Shown: positions 45,358-54,784 of the stretch, in pieces | Numbering within the stretch: position 1 is the first letter of the stretch | Layout: each line of letters starts with the position of its first letter | Source of the DNA: Typhlomys cinereus | Taxonomy: Eukaryota > Chordata > Mammalia > Rodentia > Platacanthomyidae | Direction: 5' to 3' | NCBI GenBank assembly: GCA_023101885.1 | Contig: JALPQD010000935.1 | Coordinates: forward strand, 257,908 to 321,907 | Length of the DNA: 64,000 bases | Notes under the pieces: model-generated | The model's database searches: none | Told to the model about the DNA's origin: nothing | Seen by the model: only the letters and a program-made list of their open reading frames with translations | Made by a program: the position numbers and the translations under genes

Positions 45358-45570
45358 CATTCACACAAAAGGATGCTCCAGGGGATGAGAGGGAGGAAGG
45401 GGGAGGCAGTGGGAGAAAAGGAGGAAGGGACAGGGGTGAAAGGAAGGGGGGAGGGGGGGAGTGCAAAGGGGTATGACTGGGGAGGGGAGGAGGGAAGGAG
45501 AGGACCACAGGGATACCTATTGAGCTTGTATGATTAAGAAAAAAAAATAAAATGTGGGAGAAAAAAAAAC
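45358..45570 (+). mobile_element. LINE-1 3' end, 213 bp
   Basis: Purine-rich GGGAGG tract, then ATACCTATTGAGCTTGTATG, AAAATGTGGG and a poly(A) tail. Exact 13-base direct repeats ATGGCCATATGGG lie at 45345-45357 and 45571-45583. A heavily 5'-truncated insertion of the same lineage as the copy at 51.3-51.8 kb. Confidence 0.9.
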
Positions 45571-45583
45571 ATGGCCATATGGG

Positions 45584-45784
45584 GATATTATGAGTAAATA
45601 TTATATACTTCCTGTTTTCTGGTTTTTTTCCAAATTTTCAATGAAGCTAATGCATGCTTATAATAATCTGGGAAAAAATCATAAACACACATGCATATAT
45701 ATACATATATATATATACACTAAAAACAATTTTAAGAAAGAGTTATCCAAATGTTAAATGATTTTTTAAAAAATAAATAAATAC
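45584..45784. other. AT-rich unique sequence
   Basis: It contains a (AT)n-like TATATATACATATATAT run near 45695-45718. No gene. Confidence 0.5.
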
Positions 45785-46150
45785 AACTCTGGGGCTGAGG
45801 AAAGTGCAGCGGAATGAAGTGCTTCTGTCCTAGGAGGAGGAACTGTCCTGGGAGGAGGAACCCTAGGAGGGTCCCAGCAGCACCCACGGAGAGAGACAGC
45901 ACAGGAGCACATGTCTGTGACCCACCACGCTGAGGAGTGGAGACTGGGAGTTTTCAGGAGGCTGCTGGCCAGCCAGCCTGGACGAATCGGTGAGCTCTGA
46001 GTTCAGGGAGAGAGCTGTCTCAAAAACTAAGGTGCAGCGTGATTAAGGAAGCATTCCACGTGCACCTCTCACCCCACATGCATGCATAAGCACACGAGTA
46101 CACATGCACACAAACACATGCATGCATGCATGATGCAAGCAAAACAAATA
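45785..46150 (+). mobile_element. B4-like SINE
   Basis: It contains GGCCAGCCAGCCTGGACG, GGTGAGCTCTGAGTTCAGG, AGAGCTGTCTCAAAAACTAAGG, a degraded GACACC-like segment and a CATGCATGCATAAGCACACG tail. The middle and tail match B4 well. The left boundary is uncertain because of an internal GGAGGAGGAACC repetition. Confidence 0.55.
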
Positions 46151-46184
46151 AATCCACTCTGTTAAATTCCCTTCTTATTTAAAA

Positions 46185-46186
<2 letters not shown>

Positions 46187-46234
<48 letters not shown>

Positions 46235-46468
46235 ACAAAGTACTGTGTGTGCCCGTGGACGCCCAAGTGTAACATCAGGAATCATCCTGGATTGCTTCTA
46301 CCTCCTTTTTGCTTCGCTCTGGGTTTCCCAGGTTCTACCCTCCAGGGCCAGAAGTGCAGGTTGCTGCCATTTCTGTCCTGCGTTTTTACGTGGGATCTGG
46401 GATTCAAACTCAGGTCATTCTGTTTGAGAGGTAAAAGCTTTAACCCCTGAGCCATCTCCCCAGCCCCT
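46187..46468 (-). mobile_element. tRNA-derived SINE (B2-superfamily-like), complete
   Basis: It has (TG)n of about 22 units, GGACGCCCAAGTGTAACATC, CTGGGTTTCCCAGGTTC, CCAGGGCCAGAAGTGCAGG, TACGTGGGATCTGGG, AACTCAGGTCATTCTG and GAGCCATCTCCCCAGCCCC. This gives the full family order in reverse. Right after its head lies a fragment of family A's 3' end (TTTATCAGCAACCATGCAGG, about 46470-46518). Confidence 0.8.
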
Positions 46469-46541
46469 TAAGCCATTTGATGGTGATTTATCAGCAACCA
46501 TGCAGGCGAACCGCAGCACACACACACACACACACACACAC
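46469..46541 (+). repeat. Family A 3'-end fragment and (CA)n
   Basis: TTAAGCCATTTGATGGTGAT, TTTATCAGCAACCATGCAGG and CGAACCGCAGCA match the end of family A, followed by about 12 CA units. Only this end is left, so the SINE probably landed in or beside a family A element. Confidence 0.6.
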
Positions 46542-46831
46542 ATCGGGAGACAAGCCTGCTCCCTGAACCCCAGTGAGCAGGCTCCTGTCACAGGATGCTG
46601 GAGAGTTTATTGCACAGGTCTTAAGACCAAAGATCTCATGTGTAGTAGGAAAAGAAGAAGAAGGGGACTGGGGCAGGTGGAAATGGCATGAATTCATTGG
46701 ATAAAAGCATTGAAAAATAAAAGTCATTATTAAAAAATAAGGTGGAGAGGGTTCGAGAATGACATCTAACTTCAGCCTCTGACCCTACATGCATACAAAG
46801 GAGCGCATATGCATGTGTACCCCTCCTCAGA

Positions 46832-46835
<4 letters not shown>

Positions 46836-46880
<45 letters not shown>
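46836..46880. repeat. (CA)n microsatellite
   Basis: About 22 perfect CA units. Confidence 0.97.
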
Positions 46881-46884
<4 letters not shown>

Positions 46885-46887
46885 AAG

Positions 46888-46986
46888 AGGGATGGGATGT
46901 AGCACAGTGGTAGAGCACTCACCTAGCACGCGCAAGGCCCTGGGCTCCATTCTAAATACTGTGAGCAAAGCCAAATATAACAAAAT
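46888..46986 (+). mobile_element. ID-like SINE
   Basis: It reads GATGGGATGTAGCACAGTGG, TAGAGCACTCACCTAGCACG and CGCAAGGCCCTGGGCTCC, matching the BC1/tRNA-Ala-derived ID element. The tail is a short, A-rich AAATATAACAAAAT. Confidence 0.85.
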
Positions 46987-47028
46987 AGGTCCAAACCCAA
47001 ACCAGGAACAGAGCAAGGTTGGCCCGGT

Positions 47029-47151
47029 GGCTGCAGTGAGCTGGGTACTACTCAGTCATATACAGTACTGCTTGCAGGAAGCTGGGTTCTACTCAACCGT
47101 GTACAGTGCTGGCTGCAGTGCGCTGGGTCCCACTCTGCCATATGCAGTACT
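47029..47151. repeat. 41-bp tandem repeat, exactly 3 units
   Basis: Units at 47029-47069, 47070-47110 and 47111-47151 share GCTGGGT at position 12 and end CAGTACT or CAGTGCT. There are no length changes between units, though each differs by several bases. Confidence 0.9.
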
Positions 47152-47345
47152 GCAACCTTAGGTTCTAATCCTGCTGTCTCTAACCATTGCCCATTTGCTC
47201 GGCCCTTGAGGCTGCTCCAGGGGAAAATGGGCGGGTAATTATGGGTTAGTAGACTGCGCCTCTAAAAGCAGTTGCAGAGGTCACTATGAACTGTGCACTG
47301 ATGGAAAATATGAGTTGGATCAAATCAAACACCAAGAAAAGCTAC

Positions 47346-47625
47346 AAATGAGGTCCATGAGATGGCTAAGTGGTTAGGGCCTTTGCCTTGCAAGCAAAGG
47401 GACCTGAGTTCGGAGCCCACAGACCACACGTACAAAGCAGGGTAAGGGTCCCTGGGGAAGGTCTCCTGAGTCTCACCCTAGCCGAGGAGCTGGTGGTGCT
47501 TGGCAGCAGCTGTGGCTGCTGGTGGGCTGCTCATGCTCCGGTGGGCGACCCCACACCCATGCGCATGCGCATGCAGACAGCAGGAGGAGGGCTCAGTGGG
47601 TTATTTAAAAATAAATAAATAAGGC
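47346..47625 (+). mobile_element. tRNA-derived SINE copy, atypical body
   Basis: Head CCATGAGATGGCTAAGTGG, CCTTTGCCTTGCAAGCAAAGG, GACCTGAGTTCGGAGCCC, then a body unlike other copies (GCTGGTGGTGCTTGGCAGC, CTGTGGCTGCTGGTGGGC), a short GCATGCGCATGC stretch and TTAAAAATAAATAAATAAG. It may be a separate subfamily or carry inserted sequence. Confidence 0.6.
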
Positions 47626-47820
47626 TCTGAGAAGTTAAAGCCTTTGCCACGCAAGCAAAGAACCTGAGACACTCAGAAATAGCAACTTTCAGCTCCAGCC
47701 CTGGAAGGCGGAGCCTGGGACATCCCAGAGCAATAAGGAAGTAGAGCATTCAGGATGATTCCCAGTATCACCCCTGAGTCTCCACAGACACTGGCACTCG
47801 AGTGCCCTCTTGGAGAGGGA
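47626..47820 (+). mobile_element. tRNA-derived SINE, second tandem copy
   Basis: GAAGTTAAAGCCTTTGCCAC, CCAGCCCTGGAAGGCGGAGCC, CATCCCAGAGCAATAAGG and GAGTGCCCTCTTGG. It follows the previous copy with no gap and ends in the GA-rich microsatellite. Confidence 0.65.
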
Positions 47821-47827
47821 AGGAAAG

Positions 47828-47832
47828 AGGGG

Positions 47833-47878
<46 letters not shown>
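47828..47878. repeat. (GA)n microsatellite
   Basis: GGGGGAGAGAGAGAAAG, then about 14 AG units. Confidence 0.95.
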
Positions 47879-47879
<1 letters not shown>

Positions 47880-47987
47880 AAAGAGTAAGTTAATTAGGTA
47901 ATTGAACAGTGGAGATGGGAGGGGGAGAGCAAGGGATGCATGTGATCAAGACACACTGTATGCACATATGAAATTGTTAAATAGACA

Positions 47988-48207
47988 CTGAGAGCCGGAG
48001 AAATAGCTCAGGGGTTAAACTTCTGCCCCCAGAGCAGAAGGACTGGAGTCTAGATCCTGCATCCACGTGTAAAACCAGGCCCAAACGTCTGACCCTGGTG
48101 GGCGGAGCCTTGGAAATCCCAGAGCAAAGTAAGAGGAGGTAGAAGCAATCTGGGATGATTCCCATAGTCAACCTTGGGTCTCCACAGGCACACACAGTGC
48201 CCTCTGG

Positions 48208-48254
<47 letters not shown>

Positions 48255-48290
48255 TGCATGCACAAAAAAAATAGAAAATAAAGAATACAT
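47988..48290 (+). mobile_element. tRNA-derived SINE (B2-superfamily-like), complete
   Basis: Head GAGCCGGAGAAATAGCTCAGG, body GACCCTGGTGGGCGGAGCC, CAGAGCAAAGTAAGAGGAGG, ACAGTGCCCTCTGGAAC, (CA)n at 48211-48253, then GCATGCACAAAAAAAATAG. Close in layout to the copy at 22.8 kb. Confidence 0.8.
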
Positions 48291-48299
48291 TTAAGAATA

Positions 48300-49295
48300 T
48301 TACTCTTGAACAATAAGAACTTTGGCCCAGGGCTCTGAACAATTCCATCTCAGGACGCCCTGCCCAGTGGTTATTTTGGGATTTTTCTTCTTCTTTTTTA
48401 ACAAGACTTATGACTTCTAATGTTTTGGATTATTTATTCTGACATGCATCAGCCCTGGCGCAGAGCAGCATTAACCAAACTCATTTTCCCACAGAGATGT
48501 TTATCTTTCTCAGGATCCAAGAAGAACCATGCAGGGATTAGAGAGAGAGAGAGAGAGAGAGAGAGACAAGGGCACACTGAAAGCCCTCTTGCTACCGAGC
48601 TGACTGGACTATCAAAGCAATTCACACCCCCTAACTTCTGCCCCTTCACCCTAGTTCACAAAGTCGCATCCTCCCCTGCTCTCAACACCCCCCTCCCTTC
48701 GCCCTCTAGGACTGAGAACCTCCACCCTCGCCCACACTCACAGAGTCGTGTCTTCCTCTGTTATCAATCTGCCTCTTCTTTCATTCCCAGTATTTTTTCC
48801 CCACACAAAGTTAATTTGCTTTATTCCTTATCCCAAGAATGATAACGGGGCTTCTATAAAAGTGAACATTCATGATCAAAGAGAAGCGTGTATTATAAAC
48901 AAATTATTACAGCCAAGCTCCCTTTGAAATATTTTAACTTAATTAAGCTCCAACACTTTTGGCAAATGTTTAAAACTCAGAGAGTAATTGAACAGCCATT
49001 CCAATTTGGCTGGATATTTTTTTCTTTAATGCAGGAGTGGGGGAGGGGCATACTTTACATGGGGAGGGCCAAAAACAGTGCAGTGAAATAATCTGTTTAG
49101 TTGGTGGCTTTTAAGCAAATATATTTATATATATGAAGCGCAGTTGAAGTTTCGGGGGTGATGGAAATGCTATAAACTTGCTTCAGTGGTAGCTGCCTGA
49201 CTACAGGATTTGTCTGAGCTCATCAAATTAAAATACGTTGGGTCTTACTGTGTGAAAAATTAGACCTCAGCAATTCTGACTTTTAGAAAACTTAG
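48300..49295. other. Repeat-poor block, candidate conserved element
   Basis: Nearly 1 kb without SINEs or LTR-like repeats apart from a short (GA)n at 48540-48566. The part from 48840 to 49150 is AT-rich with ATTTTAACTTAATTAAGC near 48930 and ATATATTTATATATAT near 49118. Its texture suggests a developmental enhancer, but this is unproven. Confidence 0.35.
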
Positions 49296-49299
49296 ATTC

Positions 49300-49503
49300 T
49301 GGGCTGGTGAGACGGCTCCGCAAGTGCTTGCCGCCAAGCTTGGTAATCTGAGCTTGAGCCCCCAAGATCCATTCCTACGAGCTGTCCTCTGATCTCCGTG
49401 TACTGTGACATGCACTTGCACACACACGAAGGCACACACATGCACACGCATACAACGCACATGCATACACATTCACATATGCAGTAAAGAAATAAATATG
49501 AAA
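49300..49503 (+). mobile_element. B3-like SINE
   Basis: It starts GGGCTGGTGAGACGGCTCCG, then AAGTGCTTGCCGCCAAGC, GAGCTGTCCTCTGATCTCC and a CACACACATGCACACGC tail, ending AAAGAAATAAATATG. Good agreement with the B3 layout. Confidence 0.75.
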
Positions 49504-49820
49504 GTTCTAAGGCAGATTCTGACTACTCAGCTGAATTGTTTCCCAGAGCTGTCTGAAGTGACCAGAAAGAAAAGAAAAGAGAAATAATGCGAAGATTGGT
49601 CAACAGGGCATTTGTTTAATTTTCTTAAATGGCTTAAATCTTTATGTTGACCTGGAAGACCATAAAGTATTGTTACACTGGGGAAGGAATTTGCAAGAGA
49701 GTGTGTTCAAAAAATAGCGCTACAATCACCTGAAGTTTGATATACTCTTGGGGAAATCATGTTACCATGAGAAGTAACAGCCATCCTGGGCAAACATTAA
49801 CTCACATCGTTAGCCTGTAA
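49504..49820. other. Unique sequence
   Basis: No repeat or gene recognised. Confidence 0.5.
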
Positions 49821-50089
49821 CCCTGTGAAGCAAGAACTTTGGACCCAATGAAGCAAGTATTCAGACACCATAAACCAAGTACTTCAGATACAGTGGACCA
49901 AATACTACTGACTCTATGAGCTAAGTACTACTGAACTTAGGAATCTAGTACTTCAGACCCAGTGAAGAAGGTACTACTGACTCTATGAGGTAAGTACTAC
50001 AGACCCAATGAATTTAGTACTTCAGGGAAGCAAGTACTTCAGACTCCATAAACCAAGTACTACAGACCCTGTCATGTAAGTACTACAGA
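49821..50089. repeat. 23-bp minisatellite, about 12 units
   Basis: Tandem units of about 23 bases, each with a core close to AAGTACTWCAGA after a CCCAATGAA- or CTCTATGAG-type arm. The core contains the palindrome AGTACT. Most units are 21-25 bases, and one near 50028 is cut short. The units are diverged from one another. Confidence 0.92.
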
Positions 50090-50564
50090 TATCTCTCTCC
50101 ATCTCAGTTTTATCTGGATCATTTGCGTGCACGCGCACACACGCATACAGAGGAAATGGTAATGGAAGGTGTGTGATTAACACGCATCACACGTATGGAA
50201 AATCGTTGTAAACTCATTACTTTGTCCAATGAATGTGATATTAAAGACAGAAAATGCATGAGAAAGAACTTCCAGCTGAAAACCATCTCTGGCCCCAGGG
50301 ACTGAGAAACCCAGTCCTGGTCAATGCCAGGAGGGGGTCGCAGGTGCCACGTGCTGTGGACCACCGCATGGCTGTGTCTCCTGAGGCAGGGCACACTGAT
50401 CTCTCTGTACCAGACCCTGGAGGCGCTGGAGGACATAAGGGTCACAATGGCCTCCTGCTAGACGAAGCCAGATGTCACTTCCAAATGATTTACTTTAGAA
50501 AACCCCTGGATCCTTCTGAGTACCCTAATTGTGAGGATAAGACCGAATACTCTTTGGGTGGGCT
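50090..50564. other. Unique sequence
   Basis: No recognised gene or repeat. A 113-codon frame at 50254-50595 has no domain. Confidence 0.45.
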
Positions 50565-50900
50565 TCTTCCAGGTGACTGTGACAAAATGCTCTGAGAAGA
50601 CCACCTTGAACGAGAAAGGCTTCCTCTGGCTTGGGGTTCCAGGGTACCGTCAGCCATGGCTGGGAAATCAAGGCAACAACAGCCGAGGCTCATCCACACT
50701 TGGGAAGCCCAGAGCGATGGAAACAGGGGCTGCTCAGCTCCCAGGTCTTCACTTTCACAGTCGGGGATCCCAGCCAAGGCCGGGTGCCACCGCCCACAGC
50801 GGGTGGTCTTCACACTTCAGTTAATGCAGTCCCGTCAGCCGTCCACAAGCCTGTCTCCCCGGGTGGTTCCCGAGTCTGGCGAGTTGAGAGCCCACACCAA
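50565..50900 (-). repeat. LTR-like repeat, diverged
   Basis: The plus strand shows AGGTGACTGTGACAAAATGC, GGCTTGGGGTTCCAGGG, CACCGCCCACAGCGGG, CAGTTAATGCAGTC and CAAGCCTGTCTCCCCGGG. This agrees in order with reversed LTR-like repeats that begin with TGTCAACTTG. Probably an old relative of family A. Confidence 0.45.
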
Positions 50901-51198
50901 CCACCGCCAATGTCCCCACTTTACAGCCGGCGACGCTGCTGCAGGGCGAAGCTGGATCCTGGATTGAGGTGGACCAGAGGTTGTGTGTCCTCGTGCAAGG
51001 ACAGAGGGTGGGCACGGAACACGTAACTCTGGCATTCCTGGAACTGCTTCACTGCTGGTCTGGATAGAAAAATATCCCAAAACCTCATTGCTGAAGGCTG
51101 AGTGCCCAGGGGCAACATTACTGAGAGGCGATTGACTACGAGAGTATAAACTTCAGTGGGAGATCGATCCATTTATGGGCTCAAAAGTGAAGGGACAG
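50901..51198. other. Unique sequence
   Basis: No gene or repeat recognised. Confidence 0.45.
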
Positions 51199-51945
51199 GG
51201 CTGGAGAGATGGCTCAGGGGTTAAGCCTCTGTCTTGCAAGCAGAAGGACCTGAGTTTGTATCCACGGATCCCACTTAAGAATGCCAGGCAGATCCCACAC
51301 AAGTTAGGGCTACAGCAACCAGGATTGGACTTTGCCTTGCCTGCATAATGGCTGCCGTGTTAACGACCCTGCCCCCAAAGTCTATCAGGGATCACAGGGG
51401 AGAAGGCTTCAGGCAGTAGGATCCTTAGAGACAAGGGATTAAACAGTCAGAATAGAGTTCCCATGCTAACAGGGAGCACGAGAAGGGACCCCGGGCTATG
51501 CCACTGATTCCTAAACCCTCACTAGGGTGGAGGACTGAGAGGGAAATTTGGTGCCCACATAAACAGATGCTCCAGGGGATGGGAGGGAGGAGGGGAGGCA
51601 TTGAGAGAGGAGGAGGAAGGGATGGGGGTAGGAGGAAGGAGAGAAGGGGGAGAGTGCAATGGGGGACAACAGAGGAAGGAAGGGGAGGAGGGAGGGAGAA
51701 GAAGGGGATACCTATTGAGCTTGTATGACTAGAAAAAAATAAAATGTGGGGGAAAAAAAGGAAAAGAATGCCAGGCAGAAATGGTAATGGCCTTCACTTC
51801 CAGCCCTGGAAGGCAGAGCCTGGAAAACCTCAGAGCAAAGCAATAAACGAGGTAGAGCAATCCAGGGTGATCCCAAAGCCACCCTTGAACCTCACAGGAA
51901 CACATGCTCAAGTGTCTTACACACACACACACACACAGAGTGAAA
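51199..51945 (+). mobile_element. tRNA-derived SINE split by a LINE-1 3' end
   Basis: The head and first body (51199-51291) read GGCTGGAGAGATGGCTCAGG, GCAAGCAGAAGGACCTGAG. The rest (about 51779-51945) reads AATGGTAATGGCCTTCACTT, CCAGCCCTGGAAGGCAGAGCC and a CA tail. The LINE-1 fragment in between is flanked by a duplication of SINE sequence, so the SINE came first. Confidence 0.85.
51292..51763 (+). mobile_element. LINE-1 3' end, about 470 bp, inserted in SINE
   Basis: It contains a 3' UTR segment, a GGGAGGAGGGG purine tract, CCTATTGAGCTTGTATGAC, AAAATGTGGGGG and an A-rich tail. Exact 15-base direct repeats AAGAATGCCAGGCAG flank it at 51277-51291 and 51764-51778. Confidence 0.9.
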
Positions 51946-52485
51946 GACAATTGGAAGGTGGATGCCAGAGGTGGGTCCTTGCTGGAGGAAGTGGATCACT
52001 GAGGACATCTTTGACCCCTTCTTCTTTTCTCTCTGCCTCCTCCACCACACGCCCCATTACCATGAAGTTCTGTTCCATCACAGACCCAAAGTTTCAGAAC
52101 CAGCCAACTGAGGACAGCCTCCTCCAAAGACATTCACTGAAATCAACCTTTGCTCTTTGAGTTGCCATCTCCAGTGTTGCCCACAGGGAGGCAAAGCTGA
52201 GGAACACAAGTGGAGACAGAAGGTGTCCCAACACGGCTGCACGACTCGCTGTAGAATCACACTGCAGTGTGTCCCATTCAGATGCATAAAGTAAACGAAC
52301 TTTAGGAAAAAAATAACAACATGGTGCTCATACCATCAGGTCAAGGAATTATATTTAGGCCACAAAAAGCAGAAAAATCACAGCCACGAACATGAAATGT
52401 GTAACTTCCACACCCTCAGCTCACCCGTGGTCGGGGGCGGTTGCAGGAAACAAATGCACAATCTTAGAAAACTCCCACACCTGCA
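51946..52485. other. Unique non-coding sequence
   Basis: 51956-52160 has LTR-like words (AGGTGGGTCCTTGCTGGAGG, CCCATTACCATGAAGTTC) that suggest an old family B-type remnant. The rest is unrecognised. Confidence 0.4.
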
Positions 52486-52830
52486 TGTGGGTCTGCAGAA
52501 AGATTCTGTGGTTAAAACACCTGCCACACAAGCAAAAGGACACGTGGATGGGGCGGCCCACCTCTAGTTCTAGCCTTGCAACGTAGAAACTGGGAATCCC
52601 TCCCCCCAGCAAACTGGCTGCCAGGTTAGCCCTTCCAGGGAACTATGGCTTGATCAGAGACCTGTCTCCAAAGGAATAATGTGGGAGAGAGAGAAAGGAT
52701 GGTTCCTAATATCGGCCTCACCGTTCCATATGCACATGCATACACACACGTGTGCACCCACACACTGCAAACATGCATACGCCCACCACGCACATGCACA
52801 TGAAAACAGAAACAGATGGAAAGAAAGCAC
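52486..52830 (+). mobile_element. B4-like SINE, diverged
   Basis: AAACACCTGCCACACAAGC (ID-like), GATCAGAGACCTGTCTCC, GATGGTTCCTAATATCGGCC and a CACATGCATACACACACG tail follow the B4 order loosely. Confidence 0.45.
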
Positions 52831-53430
52831 CCACACTTGTCTTGGGGTGGGGGAAACTTTCCGTTTGAAGTGGCTTCGCTGGCAGGGAGAGAGACGTTCA
52901 TTGTCACCCAGCCTAACTGCAGTACAAACAGCAGCTAGACCGGGGCTTGATTTCTGCCCGTTAAGCTGTTCTCTCCCTTCTGGTTTGCACTGATTCTTAA
53001 TCAGAAATTGGAACGTGCATTAAACCTCGCGGGAGGGAAGGGCACGCTCCTTTATTTCAGCTTGCTCTTTCTTTATGACCTGCTTAACCAGATAAAAACT
53101 GACTTTAATAACTGCGAGCGATATTGGAGAGGCTGCGCGGTTCTGCTTCTGATTCTGTATGTGTTTAACAGATTAAGTATTTCATCTTTATGACGAAGGC
53201 AAAGTACCTCTTAGCAAAACAGGTTGATGGGCGCATGGGCAGGAGGTAACAGGGAACCGCAGCTGGCCTTCATGGAAACCTCAGTGTAACACCTCAACTC
53301 CAAATACGCTCCTGTCGGACAGGAAGACAGCCGGGTGACTGTGACAGAGCAAGCAATTTTAGGCGCCAGGACAGGAAAAGGAGAGGAATCCAGAGCAGAA
53401 GCCCCCCAGGAACGCCATGACTAACCTGTC
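52831..53430. other. Repeat-free block, candidate conserved element
   Basis: No repeats. Positions 52990-53200 include TAATCAGAAATTGGAACG, TTTATTTCAGCTTGC, GACTTTAATAACTGCG and AACAGATTAAG, an enhancer-like mix of homeodomain-type words and CpGs. Conservation not tested. Confidence 0.35.
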
Positions 53431-53443
53431 ATACTTCAATCTA

Positions 53444-53459
53444 CCACGAGGTGGCGCTG
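53444..53459 (+). promoter_or_regulatory. CTCF-type binding motif
   Basis: CCACGAGGTGGCGCTG agrees with the CTCF core (CCACNAGGNGGCGCTG type) at nearly all positions. It lies in repeat-free DNA. A match alone does not prove occupancy. Confidence 0.55.
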
Positions 53460-53738
53460 CTTCTTTTACAAAGCTGGACTTTTCCAGACCGTTGTTGATG
53501 TAGCTACTGAGCTTCAAAGTGTTGGTCAGCCCCGTGGCCCAAGGTCTTCTTCCATGAAGAAAGTACCGTAAGCTTGCCGTGGCGATGGACTCTTAAGCAT
53601 CACGTGAGACAAATTAATGAGGCTGCAGCTCACTGATACAGTCCACAGAGTTGGTCAATTGCTAACTCTGACGATCCAGGGCTGTGCCATGAGTTTCCTG
53701 CGCCCTCTCTTATAAGGTTTAAAAAAAAAAAAAAAAAA
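53460..53738. other. Unique sequence ending in poly(A)
   Basis: No gene. An A19 run lies at about 53720-53738 and may be a retroposon tail or mark the edge of the LTR-like segment to the right. Confidence 0.45.
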
Positions 53739-54570
53739 GGTAAAGGCGGATTGGCCACGCCACAGACAAGGAATGGAAAAGGTTTACTAATTGCATGGTT
53801 ACATGGCAGGTGAACTGATTCTCAGAAGGAGAAGAAGCAGGATCTGAAAGTGGAACTTTTATCCCTGGGAATATGGGCGTAGAGGAGAGAGGGGAGCGAC
53901 CTCTATGGGCTTTGTGAGCCCCTGCTGGCCATTAAGGGAGGGCAGTGGCCAGCAAGCAGAGCTTTTGCTCTGAATGTGGGGGAAAGGAGTCCCGTCACTG
54001 GCTAACACAGACACCTTAACAGCACATCCCGTACTTAACTGAGAAGGCTGATAGGAGAAAGGAGCCTTTGTGGGTTGCCGACATCCTGGGAAGGGGGTCA
54101 GGCTAGCTGGTTGAGCTGTCAGCAAGATTAGGAATCGGGATCCAGATCCACTTGGTACTGTTATGGGGTGACTGTCTGCCACCAACAGACGCTCCAGACA
54201 CAAATACCGGTGGAGAAGCCGATTTATTTCTCTGATCAAACACCATGAGCCAGAAGCCGCGAAAGAAGGGTACGCACATTATATGCACATCTTGTTTAAA
54301 CAGAGGAGAAAAAAAGGGAAAGAGGAAAAAAGGGGAGCCCTGTCCTGTCAATGATCTACCTAAGATGATCTACCTAGATGCCTGTCTTCACTATTTGCTA
54401 AGGAAGGGAAGCAGGAACGGATACCGAGATGATCAGATGCCAGAAGAACTGATGTTTGTTGAGGGTAGAAGCTTTAGACTTCTGTCTTTTGTGAGCTCAC
54501 AGCAGCCTCTTATCTCAGTCCCAGTGGAAGGGAGGGAGGCTAAGACAGGCTTTCTATAGTATAGGCTTTT
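53739..54570 (-). repeat. Possible endogenous retroviral LTR remnant
   Basis: Read on the minus strand, AATAAATCGGCTTCTCC (about 54209-54225) is followed by GTATTTGTGTCTGGAGC and GGTGGCAGACAGTCACCCC, which looks like R-U5 of a retroviral LTR. The sequence to the left fits no SINE. No viral coding motif was found. Assignment is tentative. Confidence 0.3.
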
Positions 54571-54784
54571 ATTCATAGTTCATCCTATCTCAGTACGAGA
54601 GGAAAACAAGGCCGGCTACAGCAAGCGAGCTCAATGTCCTGAGGTCTGAGCTCACATCCATATAATCCCCGTACACAAACCTCCAAATGCCTATGACCTC
54701 CGCTACTACGATACATGCAGAGGGGAAAAACAGCGTGAGCCACACACGTCAAGGAACAAGACTGGGCCACAGAGTGAGACCCAG

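Noticed and set aside
49821..50089. CRISPR-like array
   Set aside because: Units are contiguous and diverged, without fixed repeats separated by unique spacers. It is a minisatellite in a mammalian genome.
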